Shown here: positions 8,275 to 16,951 of the stretch, one piece after another
How the letters are laid out: each line of letters starts with the position of its first letter
Numbering within the stretch: position 1 is the first letter of the stretch
Assembly (NCBI RefSeq): GCF_003054705.1
Contig: NZ_QAYX01000023.1
Coordinates: 620,001-684,000, forward strand
Source of the DNA: Opitutus sp. ER46
GTDB taxonomy: Bacteria > Verrucomicrobiota > Verrucomicrobiia > Opitutales > Opitutaceae
Direction: 5' to 3'
DNA: 64,000 bases
Made by a program: the position numbers and the translations under genes
The notes under the pieces: model-generated
The model's database searches: none
What the model saw: the letters and a program-made list of their open reading frames with translations, nothing else
Told to the model about the DNA's origin: nothing

Positions 8275-10172
8275 GCGTCGGCCCGGGGCAGTTCGACCCA
8301 GAAGGTGCTGCCGGCGCCCGGGCTGGAGGTCACGCCGACAGTTCCGCCCATGCGCTCAGCGGCCTTGCGTACGATGGCGAGCCCGAGGCCGGTGCCCTCG
8401 TAACCCTGGGCGCCCGAGAGGCGGGTAAACACGCTGAAGAGCCGGGACTGGTTCTCGGGCGGGATGCCGATGCCATTGTCCTGGACGGACACGCGCACCC
8501 GCCCGTCCTCGGCGGTCGTAAAGACCCTCACGTGCGGCACGGTTCCCGGCTGCACGAACTTCACGGCGTTCTCCAGCAGGTTGGCCATGCACTGCACCAA
8601 CGACGCGTCGTCGCCCTTGACCGGGGCCATCGGCGTGACGACGGCAACCTCGGCGTTGGGCGGCTGCAGGCCCGGGCGTTCCTCGATGATCTCGCGCACG
8701 AGGCGCTCGATTTCGACGCGCTCGAGCCGGATCTCCTGCCGCGAGACGCGGGCGAAAGCAAGGACGTCCTGGATCAGTCGGTCCATTCGGCTCGCGGCGT
8801 TGACGACGCGGCGCAGGTAGTCGACGCCCTCGGGGATCTGGTCGCCGTACTCGGTGAGTACGATCTCGCTGAAACCCTGGATGGCGCGAAGGGGCGCGCG
8901 CATGTCGTGGGAAAGGCTGTAGGAGAACGACTCGAGTTCGCCCACCATCTCGCGCAGCCGGGCCGTGCGCTCGGCGACGATGCGCTCCAGTTCCTGGGCG
9001 TGGGATTGCAGCTTCGCCTGCGCGGCGCGCAGCGCGAATTCGGCCTCCTTTTGCGCGGTGATGTCGCGGGCGATCTGCGAGGCGCCGACGATCGTGCCTT
9101 CGCGGTCGCGAATCGGTGAGATGGTGAGCGAAGCGTGGAAGGTGCGGCCATCCTTGCGGAGCCGGATCGTCTCGAAGTGTTCGACCCGCTCGCCGGCCCG
9201 GATGCGCGTGAGAATGAGCCGTTCCTCGTCGAGCCGCTCCGGCGGGATGATCCGGGTGATCGACTGGCCCTCCATCTCCGCCGCGGTGTACCCGAAGATC
9301 CGCTCGGCGGCCGGGTTCCAGAAGGTGACGACGCTGTTGAGGTCCTTGCCAATGATGGCGTCGTCGGAACCCTCGACGATGGCGGCGAGGCGCTGGGATT
9401 GGATCTCCGCCTCATGGCGGGCGGTGACGTCGCGGAAGATCAGGACCACGCCGTGCAGCTCACCATCGGTCGAGCGGATCGGGGCCGCGCTGTCGTCGAT
9501 GGGCCATTCGCGGCCATTTCGCGCGACGAGGACGGTGTGGTTGGCGAGCCCGACGATGTTGCCCTCGCGAAGCACCCGGCGGACGGGCGAGTCCACGGTG
9601 ACGCGCGTAAACTCGTTCACGATGCGAAAGACGTTCTCAAGCGGCTGGCCGATTGCTTCTCCCTGCGGCCAGCCCGTGAGCTGCTCGGCGACGGCGTTCA
9701 TGAACACAACGCGTCCCTCGAGGTCGGTCGAGATCACCGCATCGCCGATACTGGCAAGCGTGACGAGGAACCGTTCCTCGGCGCGTTTTTGCTGTCGCAG
9801 GTCCCGCGCCATCTTGGAGACGCCGATGATGGTGCCCTCGGCGTCGCGGATGGGTGAGATGGTGAGCGCCACCGGCACGAGGGCGCCGGATTGCTGGCGT
9901 CGGAGGGTTTCCTGTTCCTGGAACGAACCACCCGCTAGCGCGCGGCGCAGCGACTCGGCGGCATCCGCCTCCCGCCCGGGGGGATAGAGAATCGAGATGG
10001 GGCGGCCGATCACTTCCGATGCCGGGTAGCCGTAGAGCCGTTCAGCGCTCGGGTTCCAGGAGGTGATGAGCCCGCGGGTGTCCGTGCTGATGATCGCGTC
10101 GTGCGAAGACGTGATGATCGCAGCGAGAAAGGCGTCGGATTCGTGGGAGGAACTCGGTGAGTGGTTACGCAT
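8271..10172 (-). CDS. Soluble PAS-PAS-PAS sensor histidine kinase
   Basis: 633 residues from the ATG at 10172 (MRNHSPSS). The frame stays open 35 codons further upstream, but that part is Pro/Arg-rich and resembles no domain. Three PAS domains (~12-130, ~135-255, ~260-385), each followed by PAC-like text such as ISPIRDAEG, lead through a short coiled coil to HisKA with the phosphoacceptor His at about residue 422 (SLSHDMRAPL). The HATPase domain follows, with N-box LLENAVKF, DNGIGI and GTGLGLAI. No membrane segment is present, so it senses a cytoplasmic cue, with PAS cofactors (haem, flavin or none) unknown. It is coupled to the single-domain regulator downstream. Confidence 0.9.
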   Translation of the reverse strand: MRNHSPSSSHESDAFLAAIITSSHDAIISTDTRGLITSWNPSAERLYGYPASEVIGRPISILYPPGREADAAESLRRALAGGSFQEQETLRRQQSGALVPVALTISPIRDAEGTIIGVSKMARDLRQQKRAEERFLVTLASIGDAVISTDLEGRVVFMNAVAEQLTGWPQGEAIGQPLENVFRIVNEFTRVTVDSPVRRVLREGNIVGLANHTVLVARNGREWPIDDSAAPIRSTDGELHGVVLIFRDVTARHEAEIQSQRLAAIVEGSDDAIIGKDLNSVVTFWNPAAERIFGYTAAEMEGQSITRIIPPERLDEERLILTRIRAGERVEHFETIRLRKDGRTFHASLTISPIRDREGTIVGASQIARDITAQKEAEFALRAAQAKLQSHAQELERIVAERTARLREMVGELESFSYSLSHDMRAPLRAIQGFSEIVLTEYGDQIPEGVDYLRRVVNAASRMDRLIQDVLAFARVSRQEIRLERVEIERLVREIIEERPGLQPPNAEVAVVTPMAPVKGDDASLVQCMANLLENAVKFVQPGTVPHVRVFTTAEDGRVRVSVQDNGIGIPPENQSRLFSVFTRLSGAQGYEGTGLGLAIVRKAAERMGGTVGVTSSPGAGSTFWVELPRADA

Positions 10173-10338
10173 CGGCTGCGCGTGCCGCCGCGGACGCACA
10201 ACTGATTGGCGTCCGGTGCGGGACCGGTGGGAGCGGGCGTTCGGCGGAGGCGCCAAATCTTCGGGCGGAGGCGGCATCGTGCCAGTCCGATCTCGGCGGG
10301 AAACTCCCGCTTACGGGGTCGGAAAATACCCGAGGCGG

Positions 10339-11466
10339 TTACAGTCCGCCCACGGGGACGTTGACGCCGACCGGCACGGCCTGACTGGTGATCGCGCGGG
10401 CGCCTTCGTTCACGCCGACGGTGCGGGCGAACGTGGTGAGAATCATATCCACGTATCGGGTGAGCACGCGGTAGGGCGTGTAGGGCACGTACACGATGTC
10501 ATCGGCGGCGAGCTCGATGTCGGGTGCCTGGCCCAGCATGACGGCCCTGAGGTCGACGATCGCGACCTTGGGTTCGCTCAGGGAGCCGCGCAGGATCGCC
10601 ACGTGGGTGAGATGGGCGTCCTTGATCGTGCCGCCGGCCTCGGCGACCGCGCGGACGAGGGACAATGGGGAGTCGCTCTCAATGGCGCGCGGCTGGAGGA
10701 CGGCGCCGAGGACGTGGACGGTCGAGGACGCGCCGGTGGGCAGGTACACGAAATCGTCGGGCTGGAGGTAGATGTTCTGCGAAAGGTCACCCTCACGCAG
10801 CAGCCGCGAGAAGTTCACGCGCAGGAGCTGACCCTGGCGAATGACGAAGGCGCGGGAAAGATCGGCGGCCTCGTCGGTGCCCTGGGTGCCGCGGCTGGCG
10901 GCGAGGGGCATCGGACCGGCGAGGGAACTCGCGGCGGAGCGCGGGGAGAGGCCGCCGGCCTCGGCGATGGCTTCGAGCAACGTGGTGGGGCCGGCGATCG
11001 GGTACACGCCGGGCTTGTTGAGCCGGCCCAGGACCCACACGCGCTGGCTGTTGGCGACGCGGAGCGTGACGGAGACGGGCTGGCGGTCGCGGACGAAACG
11101 TTGGAATTCGGATACGATGCGCTCGCGGGCCTCGGGGACGGTGAGGCCCCACACGTCGATTCCGGGCAGCATGTAGAAGTAAATCTTCCCGTCGGGGCCG
11201 ACCGTCGTGAGGCTGCGGGTGTCGACGTCGCCGAGGACCTGGATTTCCAGCTGATCGCCGGGTCCGAGCCGGTAGGGCGTCGTGGGCTTCTGCAGCAGCG
11301 TCGGATCGAGCGGCGGCAGCTCCGAGACGGCGGTGGGGGTGAAGGTGGCGAAGTTCGCCGGCGCCGGGGCCTTGGCTCGACGGGAGAACGTCGAGCAGCC
11401 GGACAGAAGCACGGCGATGGCGAGAGCGGCGAAGCCGGCGAGGCGCGGGGCGGGGGCGAGTTTCAT
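10339..11466 (-). CDS. Polysaccharide export outer-membrane lipoprotein (Wza/GumB-type OPX)
   Basis: 375 residues. The ATG at 11466 is preferred over an in-frame TTG nine bases upstream because it starts the lipoprotein signal cleanly: a hydrophobic core followed by lipobox LLSGC with the lipidated Cys at residue 24. A Poly_export domain (~65-150, YRLGPGDQLEI) is followed by two SLBB domains (~155-330; KPGVYPI marks the first). It should form the outer-membrane or periplasmic channel for an exported polysaccharide. It follows the PCP-OPX fusion gene with a 34-nt gap on the same strand, so the two are probably one transcript and one machine. No glycosyltransferase or Wzy/Wzx gene is visible in the window. 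Confidence 0.88.
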   Translation of the reverse strand: MKLAPAPRLAGFAALAIAVLLSGCSTFSRRAKAPAPANFATFTPTAVSELPPLDPTLLQKPTTPYRLGPGDQLEIQVLGDVDTRSLTTVGPDGKIYFYMLPGIDVWGLTVPEARERIVSEFQRFVRDRQPVSVTLRVANSQRVWVLGRLNKPGVYPIAGPTTLLEAIAEAGGLSPRSAASSLAGPMPLAASRGTQGTDEAADLSRAFVIRQGQLLRVNFSRLLREGDLSQNIYLQPDDFVYLPTGASSTVHVLGAVLQPRAIESDSPLSLVRAVAEAGGTIKDAHLTHVAILRGSLSEPKVAIVDLRAVMLGQAPDIELAADDIVYVPYTPYRVLTRYVDMILTTFARTVGVNEGARAITSQAVPVGVNVPVGGL

Positions 11467-11500
11467 GGGCGACAAGAGGAGCGGGGGCGGGCGGGTGGCG

Positions 11501-14500
11501 TCAGTCGTGCAACTCGGCGGAGACGTGGATGCCGGTCCAGGTGACGACAGCGGAGGTCACGAATGCGGTGGCGGCCTCGTCGAGGAGCTCCTCGGCGCGG
11601 GACCAAGGGCGCTTGCTGACGTACACGATGTCGTGCGGCTGCAGGCGGACGTCGGCGGCGCCGCCGGTCAGGACGGTGTTGGCGTTGACGACGAAGGTCT
11701 CGGGCCGCTGGAGCGAGCCGCGGATGACGAGGACGCGGGTGCGCCAGGCCTTGTCGGCGAAGCCGCCGCGGGCGGCGATGGCGCCGAGCGTGCCGGGCGC
11801 GGCAGTGAAGGCGTAGGCACCGGGCCGTTCGACGGCGCCGAGCACATAGACTTCTTTCACCTGGGCGGCCGGGAAGTAGATGTAGTCGTCGGGCTCAAGG
11901 GCGATGTTCTGGGAAAGGTCGCCTTGGCCGAAGAGCCGCTCGAAGTCGACGGGCAGCTTGCGGCCGCCGCGGGCGACGAAGCTGCGGGTGAGATCGGCAA
12001 GTTCGACGAGCGTGCGCTCGCTGGACATCCCGGTCTCCATCCCCTGGGCGCGGGCGACCGCCTCGAGGAGCGTGGTGGGACGGTCGAGGGTGAACACGCC
12101 GCGCTCGGTCACCTTGCCCAGCACGTAGTATTTTTTGCTCTTATACGCCACGGGGACGACGATCACCTGCGGCTCGCGGCGGAACTCGCCGAGCGCCTTG
12201 GAAAGGCGGTCGCGCAACTCGTCGACCGTGAGCGCGGCGGCGACGATGTCGGTTGCCTCCAGATAGCTGATACGGCCGTCGGGCCCGATGGGCACCTCCT
12301 CGAGCGTAAGCTCCGGGTCGCCAAAGAGGCTGAGGGTGAGGACATCGCCGGGCCCGAGGGTGAGCCGGCGCTGCCATTCGGCCCGCTGGGCGGGGCTGAC
12401 GACGGAGAAGGAGCCGGCGGCGGCGGGGTCGACAGCAGCCGCCGGGGCGGGGGTGGCGGCGGCGTTGGTGGTCTGCGCGACGAGCTGGGGCGTGCTGAGG
12501 CCGACGGCGGCCAGGACGGCGAAGCCGGCCATCCAGCGGGCGAGCCGGCCCTGCGTGAAGGTGGACATCGCGCGGTTGATGACGGCGCCGACGATGTTGC
12601 AGCGCGCGTGGCGGAGCGTTTCGAGCTGGCCGCGCGTCTCGGCGGCCTCGGACTTCCCGCTCTCCACGAGCCAGAGAATGTTGGGCAGGTTGGAGGCGAG
12701 GAGGACGGACTCCGGGACGGAGGACGGCGGGAGTTCGACGAGGATGACGACGTTCTCGATCTTGCGCCAGACGTTGAGCGCTCCCTGCCACTGCTTGCGG
12801 CGCTCGAGATTCCACGTCCAGCCGGGGAGCGGGATGTGGACGAGGGGGTCGGATTCGGGGCCCATAAGCTTTTCGGTGACCTGCGCCGGCGTGAACAACG
12901 CGCTGGCGGTCATGGCGGTGAACTCGGAATCAGCCGACACGCCGCGCAGGGTGTCCATTTCGCCGCCGCGGGGCAGGATGGCGCCGAGGTTGCGCCCGGT
13001 GTTTTCCATGCGGGGGGCGGTCGCGGCCGTGGCGGTTGCCGTGGCAGTGGCCGTGGCCGTCGCGGCGGCGGCGCCGTTGACGGCGTGGCCGTTGATCTCG
13101 GCGCTGTGGGTGGCGGCGGCGTGGGCTTCGGCTTCCGCGGAGGCGGCTTCGGCGCGTTCCTGGGCGCTGACGGTGGCGTCGGCGGTGGGCTTGGTCGCGA
13201 TGGTGAGGACGCGGAACCCGCATTTGCGGGCGGCGCCGGCGAGGAGCCCAACCCAGGTGGAGCGGCCGTCGCCGGGGCGGGAGGAGGTGATGCCGCAGAT
13301 GAGGCCGTGGTTGGGGGAGAAGGCGAGGCGGTCCTGGAGGGCTATCCAGGTGCGGAACGCCCAGTCCTCGCGGGCGGCGAGGGACATCTTGCGAAGGTCG
13401 CCGAGGGCGGCGAGGACCGGCAGGCCGGTGACGCGGGTGACGTCCTCGCGGGTCTTGAGGCGGCCGTCCACGAACTCGCGGACGAGGACCTCGGCGGCGG
13501 CGAGGGCGAGGCCGAGCATGCCGCAGAAGGCGGCCAGCGCGGCGATCTTCAGCCACGGGCGCTGGACGCTGAGCGTGTCGCCGGAGGCGGGTACGGTGAT
13601 GCGAAAGGCCCCGGGGGGATTGGCCTTGAAGAGGTCGATCTGCTGGTGGCGGTACATCAGCTGCATGCGCATGCTCTCGACCTGGCGGACGCGGAAGAGG
13701 GCGATCTCGAACTCATCGCGCGAGACGACGCGGCCGGGCGCGGCGGCGCTGGGCAGCCGGTTGGCGGTGGCGGCGCTGACGCCGGTGGCGGACTCGGCTT
13801 CGAGGGCGGCGATGGTGGCGCGCTGCTGTTTCACGAGCGGGTGCGCGTCGGTGTAGCGGGTGAGGAGCTTGGCGAGTTCGTCGCGGGCCGCCTGGACCTT
13901 CTCCGAGCCGCGCTCGGCGGCGGTGAGGCCGCCCGGGCTGAGGCGTTCGGCGCCATCGGCGAGGCGCGGCATGTTCTTCTGCGCGGCGGCGAGCTGCGCC
14001 TCGGCCTCGGCGAGGTCCTTGCTGACGTAGCCAGCGGCCTCGGCCGCCTCCTGCGCCTGCAGTTCCTGGGTGAACCTCACAACCTCGCGGGCGAAGGCGT
14101 TGGCGAGGTTGGTGGTGGCGCCGGCGTCGGTGCCGGTGGCGGTCACGTTCATGACGCCGGTGTTGCGTTCGGGGACGACGCGCATGTGCGCGAGCACCTC
14201 GGCGCTGGTGAGCTTGGGGTTGAGTTGCTGGCCGACGCGGCGCAGGAACGCGGGATCCTCGAGCCGGCTGATGAGCGTGGGCACGTCGACCGGGCGCGGA
14301 CGGAACGCGTCGTTGGCGACCGGCGGGTCGTACTTCACCATCTGGACAGAGGACGAGAACGTCATCTGCCAGAGCCAGGAACCGATGCCGAAGCCGACGC
14401 CGCAGCCGAGGATGGTGGCGAAGAACAGGGTCGGCCAGCGCTTCAGAGCCGGGCGGAGCAACGACGGCGCGTCGACCTTGAGGCCGCGACCTCGGGCCTC

Positions 14501-14629
14501 CTCGGCGAAAAGGCCGGGCTCTTCGGGCTCGAGGGAAGGACGGCCGGCAGGGCCGGAGCGGTGAAAGCCGGACGAGCGGGCGCCGGGCTGGTCATGTTGG
14601 GGGGAGTTTTCGTCGTGGCCTAAATTCAT
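11501..14629 (-). CDS. Polysaccharide co-polymerase (Wzz/BY-kinase-like) fused to an OPX (Poly_export/SLBB) region
   Basis: 1,042 residues in one frame from the ATG at 14629 (MNLGHDEN). Order: a cytoplasmic tail; TM1 (~66-88); a periplasmic Wzz/GNVR region with coiled coil (~95-355); TM2 (~360-380); a tyrosine-kinase-like domain (~436-690) interrupted by an Ala/Thr-rich stretch; a hydrophobic segment at ~700-718 that looks like a signal peptide; then Poly_export and SLBB domains (~750-1040, LGPGDVLTL and ERGVFTL). The Walker A equivalent reads GITSSRPGDGRST, with Arg where the catalytic Lys belongs, and no Tyr-rich tail is seen, so kinase activity is doubtful. PCP and OPX are normally separate proteins. 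Here the OPX part would be tethered to the inner membrane. The frame across the junction (12570-12540) contains no stop. A sequencing error or an internal re-initiation ATG at the junction remains possible. Confidence 0.85.
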   Translation of the reverse strand: MNLGHDENSPQHDQPGARSSGFHRSGPAGRPSLEPEEPGLFAEEARGRGLKVDAPSLLRPALKRWPTLFFATILGCGVGFGIGSWLWQMTFSSSVQMVKYDPPVANDAFRPRPVDVPTLISRLEDPAFLRRVGQQLNPKLTSAEVLAHMRVVPERNTGVMNVTATGTDAGATTNLANAFAREVVRFTQELQAQEAAEAAGYVSKDLAEAEAQLAAAQKNMPRLADGAERLSPGGLTAAERGSEKVQAARDELAKLLTRYTDAHPLVKQQRATIAALEAESATGVSAATANRLPSAAAPGRVVSRDEFEIALFRVRQVESMRMQLMYRHQQIDLFKANPPGAFRITVPASGDTLSVQRPWLKIAALAAFCGMLGLALAAAEVLVREFVDGRLKTREDVTRVTGLPVLAALGDLRKMSLAAREDWAFRTWIALQDRLAFSPNHGLICGITSSRPGDGRSTWVGLLAGAARKCGFRVLTIATKPTADATVSAQERAEAASAEAEAHAAATHSAEINGHAVNGAAAATATATATATATAATAPRMENTGRNLGAILPRGGEMDTLRGVSADSEFTAMTASALFTPAQVTEKLMGPESDPLVHIPLPGWTWNLERRKQWQGALNVWRKIENVVILVELPPSSVPESVLLASNLPNILWLVESGKSEAAETRGQLETLRHARCNIVGAVINRAMSTFTQGRLARWMAGFAVLAAVGLSTPQLVAQTTNAAATPAPAAAVDPAAAGSFSVVSPAQRAEWQRRLTLGPGDVLTLSLFGDPELTLEEVPIGPDGRISYLEATDIVAAALTVDELRDRLSKALGEFRREPQVIVVPVAYKSKKYYVLGKVTERGVFTLDRPTTLLEAVARAQGMETGMSSERTLVELADLTRSFVARGGRKLPVDFERLFGQGDLSQNIALEPDDYIYFPAAQVKEVYVLGAVERPGAYAFTAAPGTLGAIAARGGFADKAWRTRVLVIRGSLQRPETFVVNANTVLTGGAADVRLQPHDIVYVSKRPWSRAEELLDEAATAFVTSAVVTWTGIHVSAELHD

Positions 14630-14756
14630 GTCGCGTGGGTTCCGGACCGTTGGTGCGAGCGATAGCTCGGGCAGATGATAACGGCGGGGATGGCCCTCCC
14701 CAGTGGGTGGGGACCTACATCCAAATGGGGCCGAACCCACCGGCGGGCGTCGCCCG

Positions 14757-14972
14757 CCGGAGAGAAAGTGGCCGTCGGAGTGAAAGTGGCCTTCGGAGGG
14801 AAAGTGAGAGTGAGTGTGAAAGTGGGGCGGCTGTGGAGTGACTGGGCCGATCTTTCTCTTACTCTTCCTCTTCCTCTTTCTCTCGATCTGCGTGCGCGCG
14901 GGGACGTGATCTCAACCTCTCAAGCCCTCAATCCCTTGAGAGGAAGAGAAAGAGGAAGAGTAAGAGAAAGAT
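14757..14972. repeat. Intergenic inverted repeat family, copy C
   Basis: The 413-bp gap between the PCP-OPX start and the NarL-type regulator stop holds agtgaaagtg-type direct repeats (14757-14828), a C/T arm (14849-14888), a spacer with ccctcaatccctt, and a G/A arm (14937-14972). The two arms are almost perfect reverse complements over about 34 nt. No gene is visible in the gap. Confidence 0.75.
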
Positions 14973-15010
14973 TCGTGAGGAAACCCTGGCGCGGGCGGCA
15001 GTGCCTCCCC

Positions 15011-15042
15011 CCCCACTTCAGTTTTCGCGGAGCGAAAACTGG
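15011..15042. repeat. Palindromic intergenic repeat, also present inverted at 20717-20749
   Basis: ccccacttcagttttcgc is followed by gga and gcgaaaactgg, so cagttttcgc pairs with gcgaaaactg as a 10-bp stem. It abuts the stop codon of the NarL-type regulator and could end that transcript, although there is no clean T-tract. A copy in the opposite orientation lies at 20717-20749, again beside C/T-rich repeat DNA. Confidence 0.65.
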
Positions 15043-15669
15043 CTACACCAGGCCGGTTTGGACGGCGTAGTGGGTCAGCTCGGCGTTGTTCGCCATGTGC
15101 ATCTTTTCGAGGATGCGCATGCGGTAGGTGCTGATCGTTTTCACGCTCAGCCCAAGCTCCTTCGCAATTTGCGTGGGGGTCTTGCCCGAGGCGATGAGCC
15201 GCAGGACGAGGAACTCGCGGTCGGAGAGCCGCTCGTGCGGCGGGGTCTGCACGTCCACGGCAAGGTACGAAGCCATCTTCTCCGCGAGCGGCCCGCTGAT
15301 GTAGCGGCCGCCGGTCATGACCTTCTTCACCGCGCCGACCAGCTGATCGGGCGCGCTTTCCTTGGTCATATACCCGGAGGCACCAATCTTCAGGAGGCGG
15401 ACGGCGAACTGGTCCTCGGGGTGCATGCTCAGGACGAGGACGGGCAGCTTGGGCTTCGACTTCCGGATCTCCTTGAGCACCTCGAGGCCGCTGCGGCCGG
15501 GCATGGTGATGTCGAGGACGACGACGTCCCAATTCTCCTTCCACACGCGCTCGAGCGCCTCGTTGGCGCTGGCGGCCTCGCCGAATTCCGCGCGCGTGAA
15601 TTCCTCGGCCAGGATCTGTTTCAGACCCTGGCGAACGACGGCGTGGTCATCGGTGATCAGGATGCGCAT
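15043..15669 (-). CDS. NarL/FixJ-family response regulator with LuxR-type HTH
   Basis: 208 residues. The receiver domain (1-120) has ITDDH at residues 5-9, phosphoacceptor D53 (VVVLDITMPG), the conserved Thr/Ser at VLSMH, and Lys in GYMTKES. A short linker leads to a GerE/LuxR helix-turn-helix (~145-205; LSDREFLVLRLIASGKT and ELGLSVKTISTYR), so it binds DNA as a dimer when phosphorylated. It starts 22 nt after the stop of the HisKA_3 kinase, the usual partner class for NarL regulators. The two are read as a cognate pair. Target genes are unknown. Confidence 0.92.
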   Translation of the reverse strand: MRILITDDHAVVRQGLKQILAEEFTRAEFGEAASANEALERVWKENWDVVVLDITMPGRSGLEVLKEIRKSKPKLPVLVLSMHPEDQFAVRLLKIGASGYMTKESAPDQLVGAVKKVMTGGRYISGPLAEKMASYLAVDVQTPPHERLSDREFLVLRLIASGKTPTQIAKELGLSVKTISTYRMRILEKMHMANNAELTHYAVQTGLV

Positions 15670-15691
15670 GGCGGGACCGGCGGCCGGGGAA

Positions 15692-16867
15692 TCAAAGCCG
15701 GCCGTTGCGGGCGGGGCGGGGGCCGTTGAGCGGCACGCGCAGGCGCACGATGGTGCCCTTGCCGGGGGTGCCGTGCAGGGTGAGTTCGCCGCCGACGAGC
15801 ATGGCGCGCTCGCGCATGCCCACGAGGCCGAGCGAACGGGAGCTGGCGATCTCGTCCTCGGAAATGCCGCGGCCGTTGTCGGTGACGGTCATGACCAGGT
15901 CGCCATCTTCCTGGTCGAGCCGGACGGTCACGCGGGTGGCCTTGGCGTGGCGGATGATGTTGGTGAGTGTCTCCTGGTAGATGCGAAAGAAGACGGTGGT
16001 GAGGTCCTGGTCCCACGTCGTGGTCTCGGCGACGGTCGTGGTGACGAGGCAGGGGATCCCGGTGCGCGACTGGAAATCGTTGGCCTGCCACTCCATCGCG
16101 GCGACGAGTCCGAGGCTGTCGAGGATGCCGGGCCGGAGCTCGGTCGCGATGCGGCGGACGGTCTGGATGGTGGAGTCGATGTGGTCGACCATCGTGCGGA
16201 CCTTCTGCTGCATCGGCTTGCCGTTGGGCCCGAGCTTCGAGGCGAGCCAAGACATGTCGAGTTTGAGGCCGGTGAGGGCCTGGCCGAGCTCGTCGTGGAC
16301 CTCGCGGGCGATGCGGGTGCGCTCCTCCTCGCGGACGTATTGCAGGTAGGTGGTGAGCGCACGGAGCTGTTCGAGCGAGCGCCGGAGCTTGTCCTCGGCA
16401 CGCTGGCGTTCGCGGCGCTCGGCGGATTCGCGCAGGGCCCGCTGCACGGCGGGGCCGAGCCGGCCGAGGCGGGTCTTGAGGACGTAGTCGGTCGCGCCGT
16501 TCTTGAGCGTCTCGATCGCGACCTCCTCGCCCATGGTGCCGGTCACAAAGATGAACGGCGTGTGGGGCGCGCGCTGCTTGGCGATCTCAAGCGCGGCATA
16601 GCCGTCGAAGGCCGGCAGTGCGTAATCGGAGAGGATCATGTCCGGCGCCTGCTGCTCGAGCTGGGCCTCGAAATCCTCGCGGGTCTCCACGCGCACGAGG
16701 CTGAACGCGAGGCCGCTCTCGCGGAGAAAATGCTCCACGAGTTCCGCGTGCGGGGCGTTGTCCTCGAGCAGCAGGATACGCAGCTCGCGCGCGGGGGCGG
16801 ACGGCGCGCTGCGGCCCGGCGCGGGGATGGCGGACTGGAGGAACGGGTGCGGGAGCGGCGGCAGCAT
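15692..16867 (-). CDS. Hybrid receiver-HisKA_3 histidine kinase (NarX/DegS-type core)
   Basis: 391 residues. An N-terminal receiver domain (~28-145, phosphoacceptor D81 in ILSDYALP) is followed by a coiled coil (~150-180), a HisKA_3 dimerisation domain with the phosphoacceptor His at 191 (IAREVHDELGQAL) and a short HATPase_c domain (DNGRGISEDE, LGLVGMRER). There are no membrane segments. The receiver module closely resembles that of the 1,056-residue kinase two genes upstream (shared RVETRE, FIFVTG.MGEE.AIE and GATDYVLK), so the two are partial paralogues that recruited different kinase cores. Input is probably phosphotransfer from another kinase. Output is the NarL-type regulator downstream. 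Confidence 0.9.
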   Translation of the reverse strand: MLPPLPHPFLQSAIPAPGRSAPSAPARELRILLLEDNAPHAELVEHFLRESGLAFSLVRVETREDFEAQLEQQAPDMILSDYALPAFDGYAALEIAKQRAPHTPFIFVTGTMGEEVAIETLKNGATDYVLKTRLGRLGPAVQRALRESAERRERQRAEDKLRRSLEQLRALTTYLQYVREEERTRIAREVHDELGQALTGLKLDMSWLASKLGPNGKPMQQKVRTMVDHIDSTIQTVRRIATELRPGILDSLGLVAAMEWQANDFQSRTGIPCLVTTTVAETTTWDQDLTTVFFRIYQETLTNIIRHAKATRVTVRLDQEDGDLVMTVTDNGRGISEDEIASSRSLGLVGMRERAMLVGGELTLHGTPGKGTIVRLRVPLNGPRPARNGRL

Positions 16868-16951
16868 GCAGAAAGGCCGGAGAGTGAAAGTGAATCGAAC
16901 TGCGGAGGACGGAGGGTGGGTGGTAACCAGGAATAAAGGCGGATGGCCAAA

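Noticed and set aside
12540-12580. Sequencing frameshift creating the PCP-OPX fusion
   Set aside because: The frame is continuous and both sides are intact. A false join would need loss of a stop, for which there is no sign, although resequencing would settle it.
11282-14623. 1,113-codon plus-strand open frame
   Set aside because: Antisense shadow of the PCP-OPX fusion and the OPX start. No recognisable domain.
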